Below, piece by piece: positions 22,501 to 32,020 of a stretch of 64,000 nt of DNA. Both the position numbers and the translations under genes were made by a program. This DNA comes from Tetrapyrgos nigripes (Eukaryota; Basidiomycota; Agaricomycetes; Agaricales; Campanellaceae), in contig JAACJM010000354.1 of the NCBI GenBank assembly GCA_013368315.1, positions 1 to 64,000 of the forward strand, written 5' to 3'. How positions within the stretch are numbered: the stretch's first letter is position 1; the number at the start of each line of letters is the position of its first letter. A model generated the notes under the pieces. The model was not told where the DNA came from and ran no database searches. It was given only the letters and a program-made list of their open reading frames with translations.

Positions 22501-25496
22501 GTATGAATAATTTGGAAAGGACGAGTAGCACGTCGTTTGTTAGGAGGGTAAGCCTGTCTGGGAGTTTTGCCTTCAAGACAGCCTTTGCACAAAGGAAGTT
22601 CCTTCGGAATGATGAATTCAGGAGTGCCAAGGGTGTGTTGCCGGACATGTTTTAAAACATCATGAGAGGGATGCCCTATACGACGATGTAAAGTCTCGTA
22701 GTTGATAAGATAAATCAAAAGATTGGCTTCAGAAGCGACAATTTTCGATTTGTGTGGAAGATAGTATAGCGTTTCTTCCGGTATACGCTTTGAGAAAGTC
22801 AAGAATGTTGTATTTCTCGAAATGGTAATATGATCGGAGTTACCGTGCATAATCATGTTGTCATTTAAGAATTGACCGACAGATAAGAGTCGTTGATTTA
22901 GATCGGGAATGTAATAGACCGGATATAATTTCATAACTCTTTTACGTTGAGAGATCAGGACTGTTCCGGATGCACAAATATTCGTGAATCCATTGGCAGT
23001 TTTCGCTGGAATTGGTTTTATATAACTCAATTCAACAAAGTCATTGATGTCAAACGTAAAATGCGCTGATGCTCCAGAGTCAAGTAACCATCCATCACCG
23101 AAGTGGATTTTGACAATATTAGATCTCTTCTTCTTACATTTCTGGCATAGTGAGAACAGAGTGCCGCAGGCACATAGATATTTATTGTCACCAGGACTAG
23201 TATACAGATCATTATAAATAAAAGGGGTCGATGAACCCAGAGGAGCGGTATGTAATAAATATATACATGAAGAACCAGCTTCCATATTACGAGCTGCTGG
23301 AAAAAGCGCATCAGTACTTTTATTCATAAGATCTGGAGTGAGATCTAACCTGAGATAACCGTTGTCCATGCCGGAGACTTCAGAGTCTAAGGACCAGCCA
23401 TAATTATTTGCGGCATTGACGGTAACCATGGCGGGGGTAGAAGGTCGTGGACTTGGAATCCCGTCTGACCATGTGTCCTCTACAGGTGATGTAGGGAGGC
23501 TCATCCTGCTGATCGATGGCGGAGTCGACATATACTCGAGGTCGCTGGTTTCGGATAGGCTCGGAGACATGCTCCGGAGTTCTGGCATTGAACTCGGAGT
23601 CGGGACCCGGGATGGTAATTCCTCCGTCATTTCCATTCCTCCGTCATTTCCATTCCTCCGTCATTTCCATTCCTCCCAGTCCGATTGTTGCGTCTCGCTG
23701 CCAATCGAGCAGCTCGTCGTACCTTCCATCCTTGTTTTGGAGGTGAGGAGTGAGCCATTCCCATCCTGTTGAAGTCGTTCCAGGAGTTGGACTTGCAACA
23801 CGGCTGGACGGTAAGGACTGAGTGATCATGCCACTGGGATGTGCAGGAAGTGAGCCACTTGGCCTCTCGCTGCGGGCTGCAGCAATGCGTTGGACCAGAG
23901 AAAGAGTGCCCGTTGGGGCAACGGTGTTCAGTGCTGTTCGGAGTGGTTTCCCATAGATGTGTAGGGAATCCTCGGGATTCTGGAATCTCTCCCCAAGGTG
24001 AATTCCGCACTGGAGTATATCGGCAGCAGGATCCGATGCAAGACGGTCGATAAGTGGAACAGGGGTCCTGGTGTCCTGCGATTCCTTTACACCTGACTCC
24101 GTCATTGTGGAGCCAAACACACTTCCGAGTTCCGAAGTGTTCACCAGAGTGTCCTCATTCCAACTGGCATCTTCTCCTTGAGCGCATGCCATATCGGCAT
24201 CTGAACCAGTCTGAGTTTCGGGATATTCACCGTTCCAACCATTCCAGTTACAGAAGATGATTTAAGGTTATTCCAATAGATGCGTTCAGTGAGAGTGCGT
24301 TTAGGACGAGGAGCAGGGGTAAGTGAAGTGAAGGAGGAAAGATCGGGATGAGACATGACGACATCTTCAAGAGTAGCAACAGTCTCACCAGATGGTCTAG
24401 CGCCAGTATCGTGTGCAAGATTGATAGCTCTTTTGGTACCTGTGAAGAAGGCGTCAAAAGGCTTTTCCGTTTCCATAAAGAATGGCTTACGGGAATCAAC
24501 TGCAGCGGGCGTGTCGACGACAGTGACTGTATGCATCATGGGAGACATATCACCATGAGCGAGATGTGCTTGGCCATGTCTCTTGGCTTGTTCGAATTTT
24601 CCAGCTCAACCTCCTTGACGGAAATGAGCTTTTCCCTTGCCCTTTCCCTTCCCTTTTCCCTTGTTATCTCCATTAGAGCCACTGGCTCCGTTAGCGCTGC
24701 TGCTGCTGCCACTAGGGCGCTGCTGCTGCTGCTGTTGGAAACTGGGGTTACCGTCCTTTCGCTTGACAGCAGAAAGACGGTTGGCATGGGCTTTCCCTGA
24801 AGGCCCCTTGAAAACTCCTTGACGAGATTCCCAAATATTGACAATCTCGGTTTGAAGTTCATCGAGACTTTGATTGTCGATCTGCGTGAGGGAGCATTGA
24901 GTATACTGATTGATGAGATACTCATATCTGGGAGGGAGTTTGGAGATGATGAACATGACGATAAGGAAATTGGCGACTTTCGTCATGGAGGTGGCAGAGG
25001 GGTCGTCAGTTGGAACACCGGCAGCACTAACCCTGTCAAAGTGCATGCGAATTAGCTCGACCGCAGCACTAGGATTAGTGTCATTAGGAATGATGATGGA
25101 GGTGGCACGTTTGAAATCCGTGTAGATTGCGGAAACACCAGGTTTCCCGTAAGTCTTCTTGAGAAAGTTCCAAATTTCTTTGGCAGTAGTCATTCTGAGT
25201 GTCTTCTGACAAACGGGAGGGGAAAGACGAAGTTTGATAGACCCGATGGCCTTATCATTCTTCTCATCCCAGTCTGCCTGTTTCTTTCGAGCCGCCGTGA
25301 TAGCCTCAACTTGAGCCGCCGTATCTTCAGCGGATAGAGGGGAGACGGTACTCACTTCAGCATCACTGGGGCGATCAGAGCTAAGGACAGAGCTAAGTCC
25401 AGTAGCCTGAAGCCAGGCGAGAAGGATGTCAGCCCAGATATTGAAATCAACACCGGCGAAGACGGGGACAGTGGTCATCAGGATGTTGGAAGACAT
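19575..25496 (-). pseudogene. copia 1 gag-pol (broken)
   Basis: Reading from 25496: Gag (MSSNILMTTVPVFAGVDF; a Gln-rich then KGKGKGKGKGK basic tail), then a TGA at 24608-24606. After a 19-bp deletion near 24256 (relative to copia 2) the frame moves to 24192-23644, then shifts again through a 17-bp triplication at 23634. The next block (to 21693) has protease DSGASAHF, integrase zinc motif (RRIGHPSHDV ... CKGC) and core (IHTDLHE, SDMGGEF, NGRAERFI). After another shift, 21573-20962 leads to a deletion at VIKN/KTDGRKK, then RT and RNase H to 19575 (VYVDDALF, YTDSDWGSD, SSTEAEYMAL). Catalytic residues are kept; the lesions are what kill it. Confidence 0.9.
23634..23684. repeat. 17-bp tandem triplication inside copia 1
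   Basis: Plus-strand TCCTCCGTCATTTCCAT occurs three times in a row. Copia 2 has no such expansion at the same place, so it arose within this lineage and contributes to the frame break. Confidence 0.85.
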
Positions 25497-25800
25497 CTTT
25501 GATAATTCTGGGGAAGGTCAACTGTCAGCATTTATCCATATGTAGAATAAGAAGGCAGCATTAGATGCGCCATGCGAAAGTGAAGAGAGGCAGCGATGAA
25601 CGCGCCATGACAGTGACTACTCCCCTAGATTGTCAACAACTGCAGCTGGACATAAGTCCTGCGCTGTTGGACGTATCGTCAAGCCATTAAAGGCGATGCA
25701 GGCTGCCACAAAGGGCGCCACAGGCTGCCATGAAGGCGCCATCCAGGTAGTATGCGAAGTCTATGGTTTGCAGCCATTGAAGGCGCTCCCAAGGGCCTTC

Positions 25801-25813
25801 GGGGCCCATAACC
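25801..25813 (-). other. copia 1 primer-binding site (half-tRNA type)
   Basis: Directly inside the 5' LTR the minus strand reads GGTTATGGGCCCC. Its complement GGGCCCATAACC equals the anticodon stem-loop of initiator tRNA-Met as known from plants (GGGCCCAUAACCC). Priming from an internal tRNA cut is known for Drosophila copia and yeast Ty5. Same sequence in copia 2. Confidence 0.7.
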
Positions 25814-26138
25814 TGTTAAGCAGGCATGGTACGGCTTGTACACTACTAAACGCAGCAGCAACTACGCTACTTACCTGGGGATAAGAGATAGCTTGTTAGG
25901 CTTGTTAGAGGCTTGTAGAGCGATGTGGGTTAAGTATAAAACTTGTTATTTGGAGGACTATCTACGAGTCCTTATATACCTTTGAGGATGTACAAATACA
26001 TGTAAACTAATACTAGAGTAACAATAAGATTCTATTGTACTTGATAGTACAATGCTGGTTTCGTACACTATTGTCGTACTACACTTATTGTCTATATAGA
26101 TGACGTTGATGGCTGCAACTGAATGCGCCAATTCAACA
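25814..26138 (-). repeat. copia 1 5' LTR
   Basis: 325 bp, identical by eye to the partner LTR. Its TATA box would drive minus-strand transcription. Confidence 0.92.
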
Positions 26139-26640
26139 CTAGCCAATCGGTTCCTAGAATAATATCATGCTTGCTGATGTCCATAATATAAAATTCGGCA
26201 GTTTCTTCGTGATACAACTTTTGATCTTGTGTATAGATCCGTAACTTTTGGATGGTGTAATGTGTCACCCATCCCATAACGTTTTCGGACCCGTCAACAT
26301 TTTGTACTGGGAAGGGTTTTTCTATGGGGATTCTATTCAGGTGGTGTTTTTGAGCGAAGGCGTTGTTGATAATAACCCCTTCCGCTCCGCTCTCCAGTAG
26401 AGCGATTGCGTCGATTTTTCGTCCAGTTATTTTACCAATTAATTCCATTTCCAATTCTATCGAGGGAATCTGTCGATTTCGAGTGATTGCCGTGATTCTT
26501 AACTTAGATGGGAATTGTGGCTTACAAAAGGGTATAAGGCTCGTGTATTGCCTGTTTTTTACTGGTATATATGTCCATACTCCTCCTCCTGACAATGTGA
26601 CAGGGGAGGTATTTAAAAATCCGTTTGTGTTACAAGGTCC
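26139..26640 (-). pseudogene. gypsy protease
   Basis: Aspartic protease fold segments are visible: ALLESGAEGVIINNAF where LLDSGA is expected, and DIILGTDWL near the end, after which the copia insert begins. The catalytic Asp codon is GAG, giving Glu, so the enzyme is predicted inactive. The frame lies -1 relative to the end of gag. Confidence 0.75.
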
Positions 26641-28082
26641 TTTAGGTATCCTGCTGCCTTCTCCTTCTCTTCTCCCGATAGTGACCTGATTTTGGCAGTG
26701 AATTCCACGATATCCTTCATCGTAGTGTTTGTCTTGGAGGATGAGGGTTCTGTGGTGACTGTAGTCGTTCTGATCAAAGGTTTCCAGGCCGTGTTATTGG
26801 GATTTGTTGTGGAGGACCTGGGAAAAGTAGGGCAGTTCCATGTGGTGTGACCCTTTTCGCGACAGCCGAAACATCTTCCTTCCTTTTTCATCTTTTCCCT
26901 TTCTTTGTTTGTCAGTTTAGGTGGATATTTAGTATTCGAAGATGCACCTGGGGTATTACTTTGGAAGGCGTTTACTTCCATACTTCTTGTTCAGCTTCCT
27001 CCCGTGTTCTGCGATCCTTGGTTTGTTGCCCTCCTTCCCCTCGTTGTTTATTCCATAAGGCTTTCTCCATTTGTCTTTCCACCCAGATCATGTGTTGTTT
27101 GACCGCGACCCTCTGTAGCGCCACGAGGTTCTTGGGTTGAGATGGTAGATAGGAAATTCGGTCTACCAATCCTTTCGGGAGTCCTTTTCGATAGTACTTC
27201 ATTAATCCCTTGTTGTTATAGCCAGTATCTTTAGCGTATAATTTGATCTATATCCGCTAATGCTCCCTCCATCTTTATGGTTTCTATTTTCGCTTGTGCT
27301 TGAGATTCTCGGGATGTTGGTTTGAAATCTCGCAGGAACTCTCGTTTCACTTCTCGTAACATCCACAACTTCTTCTTTGTCGCAGATCCCAATAGCAATG
27401 AGTCTTCATCTTCACTCGTTGATTCTTCGTCACTATCACTATAGTCATCGTCTTCTGCATAGATTTTCGCCATCATGTCGTGAGCCCATCGTCCTGCTTC
27501 CTCTCCTGTGAAGAGGGTGAGAAATAGTGCTATTTTCTTGTTTTCCATAGGATAGACTCCATTGTTGAGCCGAAGATAGTTGTTAAACTTGGCTAACCAA
27601 TCTTTTGCCAAATTTTGTTCTCCTGCAAACTTCTCCGGTTTAGCTCCTCTTTCCTTTGTGGTTCTTTTAGGAGAGATAGTGAGGTCTTCTTCGTTGGAAA
27701 GGGTTTCCGCGGGGGGTCTATTTGTTCCTCCTGTGGTGGCGGTAGCTGAGGTGGGTTCATTGTGTTCAGACAATCCGAGGGAAGAATAGAGAGTCTGGAA
27801 ATCGATTGTTGGTCGTTGGGGATGGATGGATATGGGTTCTTGGATTGCACTGGGGGTGCTGTCAGATGGAGATCTTTTAAGGGGAGTTTGTGGTTCGGTT
27901 GGAGGGGGTGGTAGTTTGGATTCAGGAATAGGTTCGTTGTTAGGGTCTGATTCTTCAAATCGGCTATCGGAAGTTGAGTTTCTGAAGTGGGTTCTGTCGG
28001 GAGTTCTAGTTCTGCTTGTGTGAGTACTTGGTTGTGTATGGAAAATCAGTTTTGGCACAGATTGTTTAGACAAGCCTCCCAA
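26613..28082 (-). pseudogene. gypsy gag with CCHC zinc knuckle
   Basis: Gag begins at 28082 with a Pro/Ser/Thr-rich region. A capsid-like part follows (GAKPEKFAGEQNLAKDWLAK, LFLTLFTGEEAGRWA), the frame breaks at 27231, continues as GLMKYYRKGLPKGLVDRI, breaks again near 26980, and ends with CFGCREKGHTTWNC (C-x2-C-x4-H-x4-C) and a TAA at 26613. Capsid and nucleocapsid functions follow from the family. Confidence 0.8.
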
Positions 28083-28357
28083 TGATTATTAGCTGAGAGA
28101 TAACAGTCCTGTTGGCTTCGAAGATAGTATGCGTGAGGACAATGGATACAGGCAAGAGGGATGTGAGGTGAGGAAGTACGACTGGGAACTCAAGATGTGG
28201 CGCATGATTGTGATCGAGTTATTCTAGGAATTCCGCTTCTGGACATGCACTAGTTGGTGTCTTTGGGTTCTGAAAACAGGTGATCCCACTGTTCAGTGGG
28301 GACATCTTCCCAATAGTCTCCTTGTCAGTTGTAGTAGTTTATTCTGGGTATTCAGGT
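28083..28357. other. gypsy leader spacer
   Basis: Untranslated spacer between the upstream accessory ORF and gag. No ORF seen on the element's strand. Confidence 0.4.
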
Positions 28358-28777
28358 TCAGAGGTATTCTTCGTGTTCCTCTGGGCAGGATTCCAAGATG
28401 TCACAGTCTTCGTAGTTGTCGTGACTAAACCAACAAGGGATAGGAGCATTTCCAAGTTGGATGAAGTAGCGGGTGTCTATGACTGCCACATAACGTGGGA
28501 ATGCGTTCTCAGGAGATATCTTTATTCGAAGGTATTCAAAGATGGTTACTTCACCTTTGGCTGATGTTCTCTTGTTTAGTTTGATCCAATGGTTGTCAAA
28601 TGCAACAGCGTGTTCTCGTACTGTGTCTTCAACCTGCTGTGAATAGTTGTTGAAGCTGTTTGGATCTGAGCGCTCGATCCTATAATGATATTCTGGTGGG
28701 GGTCGAATTCGTAGGTTGGTGAGGAGTGGTTCAAAGTTGAGAGCCACTGTATATAATTGAGGGTTTTTAGATTTCAA
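28358..28777 (-). CDS. gypsy upstream accessory ORF 2
   Basis: A 139-codon ORF in the leader (MKSKNPQLYTVALNFEPLL to CPEEHEEYL). It starts within the last codons of the preceding ORF, in a different frame. It contains a charged middle and an acidic end and has no motif I recognise. It is not part of gag by sequence. It could be a leader protein particular to this chromovirus lineage. Confidence 0.45.
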   Translation of the reverse strand: MKSKNPQLYTVALNFEPLLTNLRIRPPPEYHYRIERSDPNSFNNYSQQVEDTVREHAVAFDNHWIKLNKRTSAKGEVTIFEYLRIKISPENAFPRYVAVIDTRYFIQLGNAPIPCWFSHDNYEDCDILESCPEEHEEYL

Positions 28778-29048
28778 TTACAGAGTCGGTCGACCACCCT
28801 ACTTGAATCGGCGAGTCTGGTTTTATGTCTCGAAACTGTGTAGACGGGGGGATGACTTCATGCAACAACTCCTTGAGCTTGTTCATGCTGGCCGACCTGT
28901 GAGGCTCCTCACACAGGGTAGAGATGATGGGCTTGAGGGCACTGTAGGGGAAAGATGGGGGTAGGGAAGGGAAGTCCAGTAAGACGGAAGGATTCGTAGT
29001 GAGTTGTAAGGTCTGTTTGTGAGGTGGGTGTAAGAGAGTCTGTTCAAG
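28767..29048 (-). CDS. gypsy upstream accessory ORF 1
   Basis: Open from inside the 5' LTR to a stop at 28767; the part after the LTR includes MNKLKELLHEVIPPSTQFRD and PIQVGWSTDSVIEI. It overlaps ORF 2 by 11 bases. A start at the internal Met (about codon 60) is as likely as one in the LTR. Function unknown. Confidence 0.4.
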   Translation of the reverse strand, partial: LEQTLLHPPHKQTLQLTTNPSVLLDFPSLPPSFPYSALKPIISTLCEEPHRSASMNKLKELLHEVIPPSTQFRDIKPDSPIQVGWSTDSVIEI

Positions 29049-29458
29049 TGTCAAGAACGTTGTCACTTAGCAATAACCACCCAAGTCACACAATAAACCA
29101 ATAGATTGATGAGTTACAAACGAGACAATGTAGAAAGAGAGAGAGGATAAGAGAAGTGGTGGAGACAAATAGAGGATGAGTAGCTGACTATACTCGACAC
29201 TGCACTGTACTGAGAGCAGAGTGGAGATGAAGTGAACAGACTAAAGAACTAACTACAAGTCCTTTGGTATATATGAAAAAGAAGTGAATTGAGAATAAGT
29301 GAATAGGTGAGAATGTCCATGGAGATAGGAATCGGAGGAGATAAATGATGTACATGTCAGATCAAGTGATGGTAACTGTAGACAGAGAATATGATGATGA
29401 AAGAAATGAATAGTAGTCTGTGGAGATAAGAAATGAATAGATCGGCAATTTGTGACAG
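29049..29458 (-). repeat. gypsy 5' LTR
   Basis: 410 bp, partner of 14778-15186. Right in plus coordinates, 5' for the element. No clear primer-binding site with a known tRNA was found next to it. Confidence 0.9.
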
Positions 29459-29529
29459 TTATCTGTCTACTGTTGTTCTGTCTATGCCTACTGCTTAGAG
29501 CCAAGTGTGTGCTCTTTACCACAGTGAGT

Positions 29530-30254
29530 ATTCTCTTCCTTGTGAATACAGATCACTGGACAGAAAAAGAGATAGTGTTACGTTTGCAAAGATAAGCGAA
29601 AGTTGGACTCAAGCAAGGATGGGATTTGAAAAAAGCAAGAAGAAAACAAAAGAGATGGGAGAATGTGGGAATGCAAACAGACATTTGTCAGAAGACCATG
29701 ACAAAAGAAAAAAGTACAAACACTCAGTATGTACTGCGAAATGGGTAAACAAGAAAATGGTATAAACCAAGAAACACAAACCTAGACCAAACCACGAGTC
29801 CAATGTTGAAAATAGCATAAGGAGCTGGAAGTATAAAGTGGAAAACAAGAGACCAGAGACAATATTACTGGCCATGGATACATTGCACAACATTCTCCAG
29901 AGCAAAGAGGTAAAAATGCCAGAGAGAGAAAAGGGAAAAACATAAAGGACCAGTATACAGACCAGCACTATCAACAGATGTGTTGAAGGATGACAGTTGT
30001 GATAGAAAAGTAGGGGCAGGTTGGGTTATACAGGGCAACATGAGGTGTAGATATCAATATGGATGTGGACAGGGAGGAGAGAAAGGAAAATAATTAGCAT
30101 ATCATGTAATGCATCAAAAATGAGTAAAAGAGCAGACACATGGAGAAGGATCAATGATGAAAACTCATGTGTTGTATGGCTTTGTGACCTCGACAAGAGA
30201 GAGAGAATGGTCTAGAATATTGTCTATGGTTTTGTCAATGGTTGCTTGTACTTT
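29530..30254. other. AT/A-rich non-coding
   Basis: Flank of the nested retroelements. A minus-strand open frame at 29974-29609 is only a low-complexity hydrophobic reading of A-rich sequence. No element ends were found. Confidence 0.35.
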
Positions 30255-30650
30255 GTCAGGATGACTTCAGCACGTTGGGCACAAGTAGAGGGAGAACGAA
30301 TGGGATAGGTTATTTAGAGAGGTAGGGAAAAGAAGAAAGACATGTTAGTCAGAACCACCTAATACAAAAAGACAAGAGATGCACTAGATCTATAGGAGCT
30401 TCTTGAAATGCAACTTGATCTATTGTTCCGAGCTGCCTTCAAGAAAATGTTAATGTAAGCTCAGATGAAAAGTGGTTAGTAAACACACCATCTTAATGAC
30501 AAGAACCTGGGACAAATCATATTGTGTTCTCTAGCTCTGTGTTGGTGACATTGTAGGTGAGATATGCATTGAACCAAGAAGGATAAATATCATTCTAAAC
30601 AAAGCATTAGCCAAGGGAAGAGAAGGAAAGGGCTTGAAGACACACTTTCT
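30255..30650 (+). repeat. dispersed repeat R3, copy 1
   Basis: About 390 bp that align with 51970-52350. Shared blocks include GTTAGTCAGAACC, AGCTGCC, GTAAGCTCAGA, TAGTAAACACACCATCTTAAT, GAACCTGGGAC and ATCATTCTAAACAAAG (written here as short blocks). Diverged and non-coding. Confidence 0.6.
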
Positions 30651-31009
30651 CAGAGTGATGGTTGAGAGGTTTCCCTGGGTGCCCATATCCGCCAATGTAG
30701 TTGCAGCTCCTATACTTGCAACCAGGATGAGAAGGCTTCATGGTGAGGTTTATTGTAATTTTCTGTGGAGAGCACTGGATGTTAGTATCAGCAAAAGGAA
30801 ACTGGTCTGCCAAAGACTCACTTGGTTTCATCCTCGTAAATCTGCGCTCAATGATTGTACTAGTCCAATTCAGCAGGCCACAGTTTCCTGATGTTGTGTA
30901 TATGGGGAAAGTGGATGACCATGAGCAGGAGAGATCAGAGAGGAGGAATGGTGGTAGGGGGAGTTTCACTGTGAGAGGAGGGAGAGTGAAAGGGATTTGG
31001 ACACACGTC

Positions 31010-31185
31010 ATGCTGGCATCAACATGATGTCATTGTCAATGTCAATGGTCACTGGACGGTCCAGACTGAGTCTAGGCATTTTGGTTGTTGGGAAGGGCAG
31101 AGACCAGCTTAATTTGAGTGGCAACAAAAAGGGGTGGGAGTTTGAACCCGTGGAAAAGATCTGGGAGGTTGCTATGACATAAATA
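31010..31185 (+). repeat. dispersed repeat R1, copy 2
   Basis: Carries TCCAGACTGAGTCTAG, TTGTTGGGAAGGGCAGAGACC, GGGGTGGGAG and GATCTGGGAGGTTGC and stops at ATGACATAAAT, lacking the GGGCCTCGT-type end. Confidence 0.6.
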
Positions 31186-31639
31186 GAGAGTTTACAATTA
31201 TGGTCATGTGAAAAATCTGCGTTGCGATTTCAGCTGTGTCTGAAAATCCCATTGCGCATGTTAGCCACGTGTTATCCAGTCCTTGACCTTTCTTCACTAC
31301 ATTGTTCCTCCTCATACATCTTGTAGTGCATGGAGACTCTCTTACTCGAGCAGCAGCTTAAATTTCAGCACCTTCTTCTGGCACTTCCTGAAGCACTTGA
31401 TGAAGCTGAGCTCGGAGCTCCAGCAAGCTGAAGGAGAGACCGAGTTGACCTCACTAGTCTGCGCAATGATGTCTGGCTAGAGCCAGCTTCATTATTCGGG
31501 TCAGCTCTTAAATGCTGTGCGTGTGTCTGGGGCATCTAGGCTGACGGATGAGGAAACAGTGAAGAGGACAGATGTGGCAGTGTTAGAAACCTGCAACATA
31601 AATTTTGGACTGGTCTGAAAATTGCAACGCAAAATCACA

Positions 31640-31710
31640 AACTCTCTAATTAACTGGGGCAAAGGGCTGTTGCTTCATGTGGCAAATTACGAGGTCCTTT
31701 CACATAGTCT
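31640..31710 (+). repeat. dispersed repeat R1, partial copy
   Basis: Only the end block is present: AACTGGGGCAAAGGGC, GCTTCATGTGGCAAATTACG. Confidence 0.5.
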
Positions 31711-31769
31711 AACTCAGGTTGTGCAGAAGGGAGGGAGAATTGGTGGAAAGTGAGAGGGAAGAAGGGTGC

Positions 31770-32020
31770 TAAGCAGACCAATTTGACACACTAGCATGAC
31801 ATCATGGTTATTGATGTCAATGGTCCTTGGATCTGGTCTAGACTGAGTCTGGACATTCCAGTTGTCAAGAAGGGCAAAGACCAACTGTGGAAATGAAAAG
31901 GGGTGGGAGCTTGAGGTCATGGTAAAATTTTTGAGCTCAACATAAGTTAACTTGGCCTTTAAGAGGCCTTGTAACTGGGGTAAGGGGCCACTGCTTCACA
32001 TGGCAAATTATGAGGCCCCT
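31770..32020 (+). repeat. dispersed repeat R1, copy 3
   Basis: Has the TGGTCTAGACTGAGTCTGG, AAAGGGGTGGGAG and CTTCACATGGCAAATTATG blocks in the same order as other copies. Confidence 0.6.

Larger units (their letters stand above)
19134..26138 (-). mobile_element. Ty1/copia element 1, nested in gypsy
   Basis: 7005 bp, minus strand, LTRs of 325 bp that look identical, target duplication CTAGC (19129-19133, 26139-26143) inside the gypsy protease/RT junction; removing the insert restores the gypsy frame through DWLEHHNPEIDW. Order: gag, protease, integrase, RT, RNase H, as in Pseudoviridae. The coding region has a premature TGA and at least four frameshifts. A polypurine tract and an internal-tRNA primer site are intact. 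Confidence 0.95.
14778..29458 (-). mobile_element. Ty3/gypsy chromovirus, split by a copia insertion
   Basis: A minus-strand LTR retrotransposon with LTRs of 409 and 410 bp, TG...CA ends and GTTAT target duplications (14773-14777, 29459-29463). Removing the copia insert and its duplicated GCTAG gives about 7.7 kb. Order in transcription direction: leader ORFs, gag with CCHC knuckle, protease, RT, RNase H, integrase with chromodomain, then a short acidic/Trp-rich ORF. The coding region carries in-frame TGA codons and frameshifts, so this copy is dead. Confidence 0.92.
14307..29524 (+). mobile_element. solo LTR of unknown retroelement, split by the gypsy insertion
   Basis: The two halves (14307-14777 and 29464-29524) give a 532-bp LTR starting TGTCGTGACAG and ending TTTACCACA, flanked by GTGAG on both sides (14302-14306 and 29525-29529). 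A TATA-like GTGTATATAAGC lies near 14643. The left half carries a duplicated ATGATACATCTCTTACAGGG block. No internal retroelement coding remains on this level, so it is a solo LTR that was later the target of the gypsy element. Confidence 0.65.

Noticed and set aside
23416..24822. Plus-strand ORFs opposite copia gag
   Set aside because: Shadows of the minus-strand gag-pol coding sequence.
29609..29974. 121-codon hydrophobic open frame on the minus strand
   Set aside because: Only the antisense of A-rich non-coding DNA; no family motif, no splice context.
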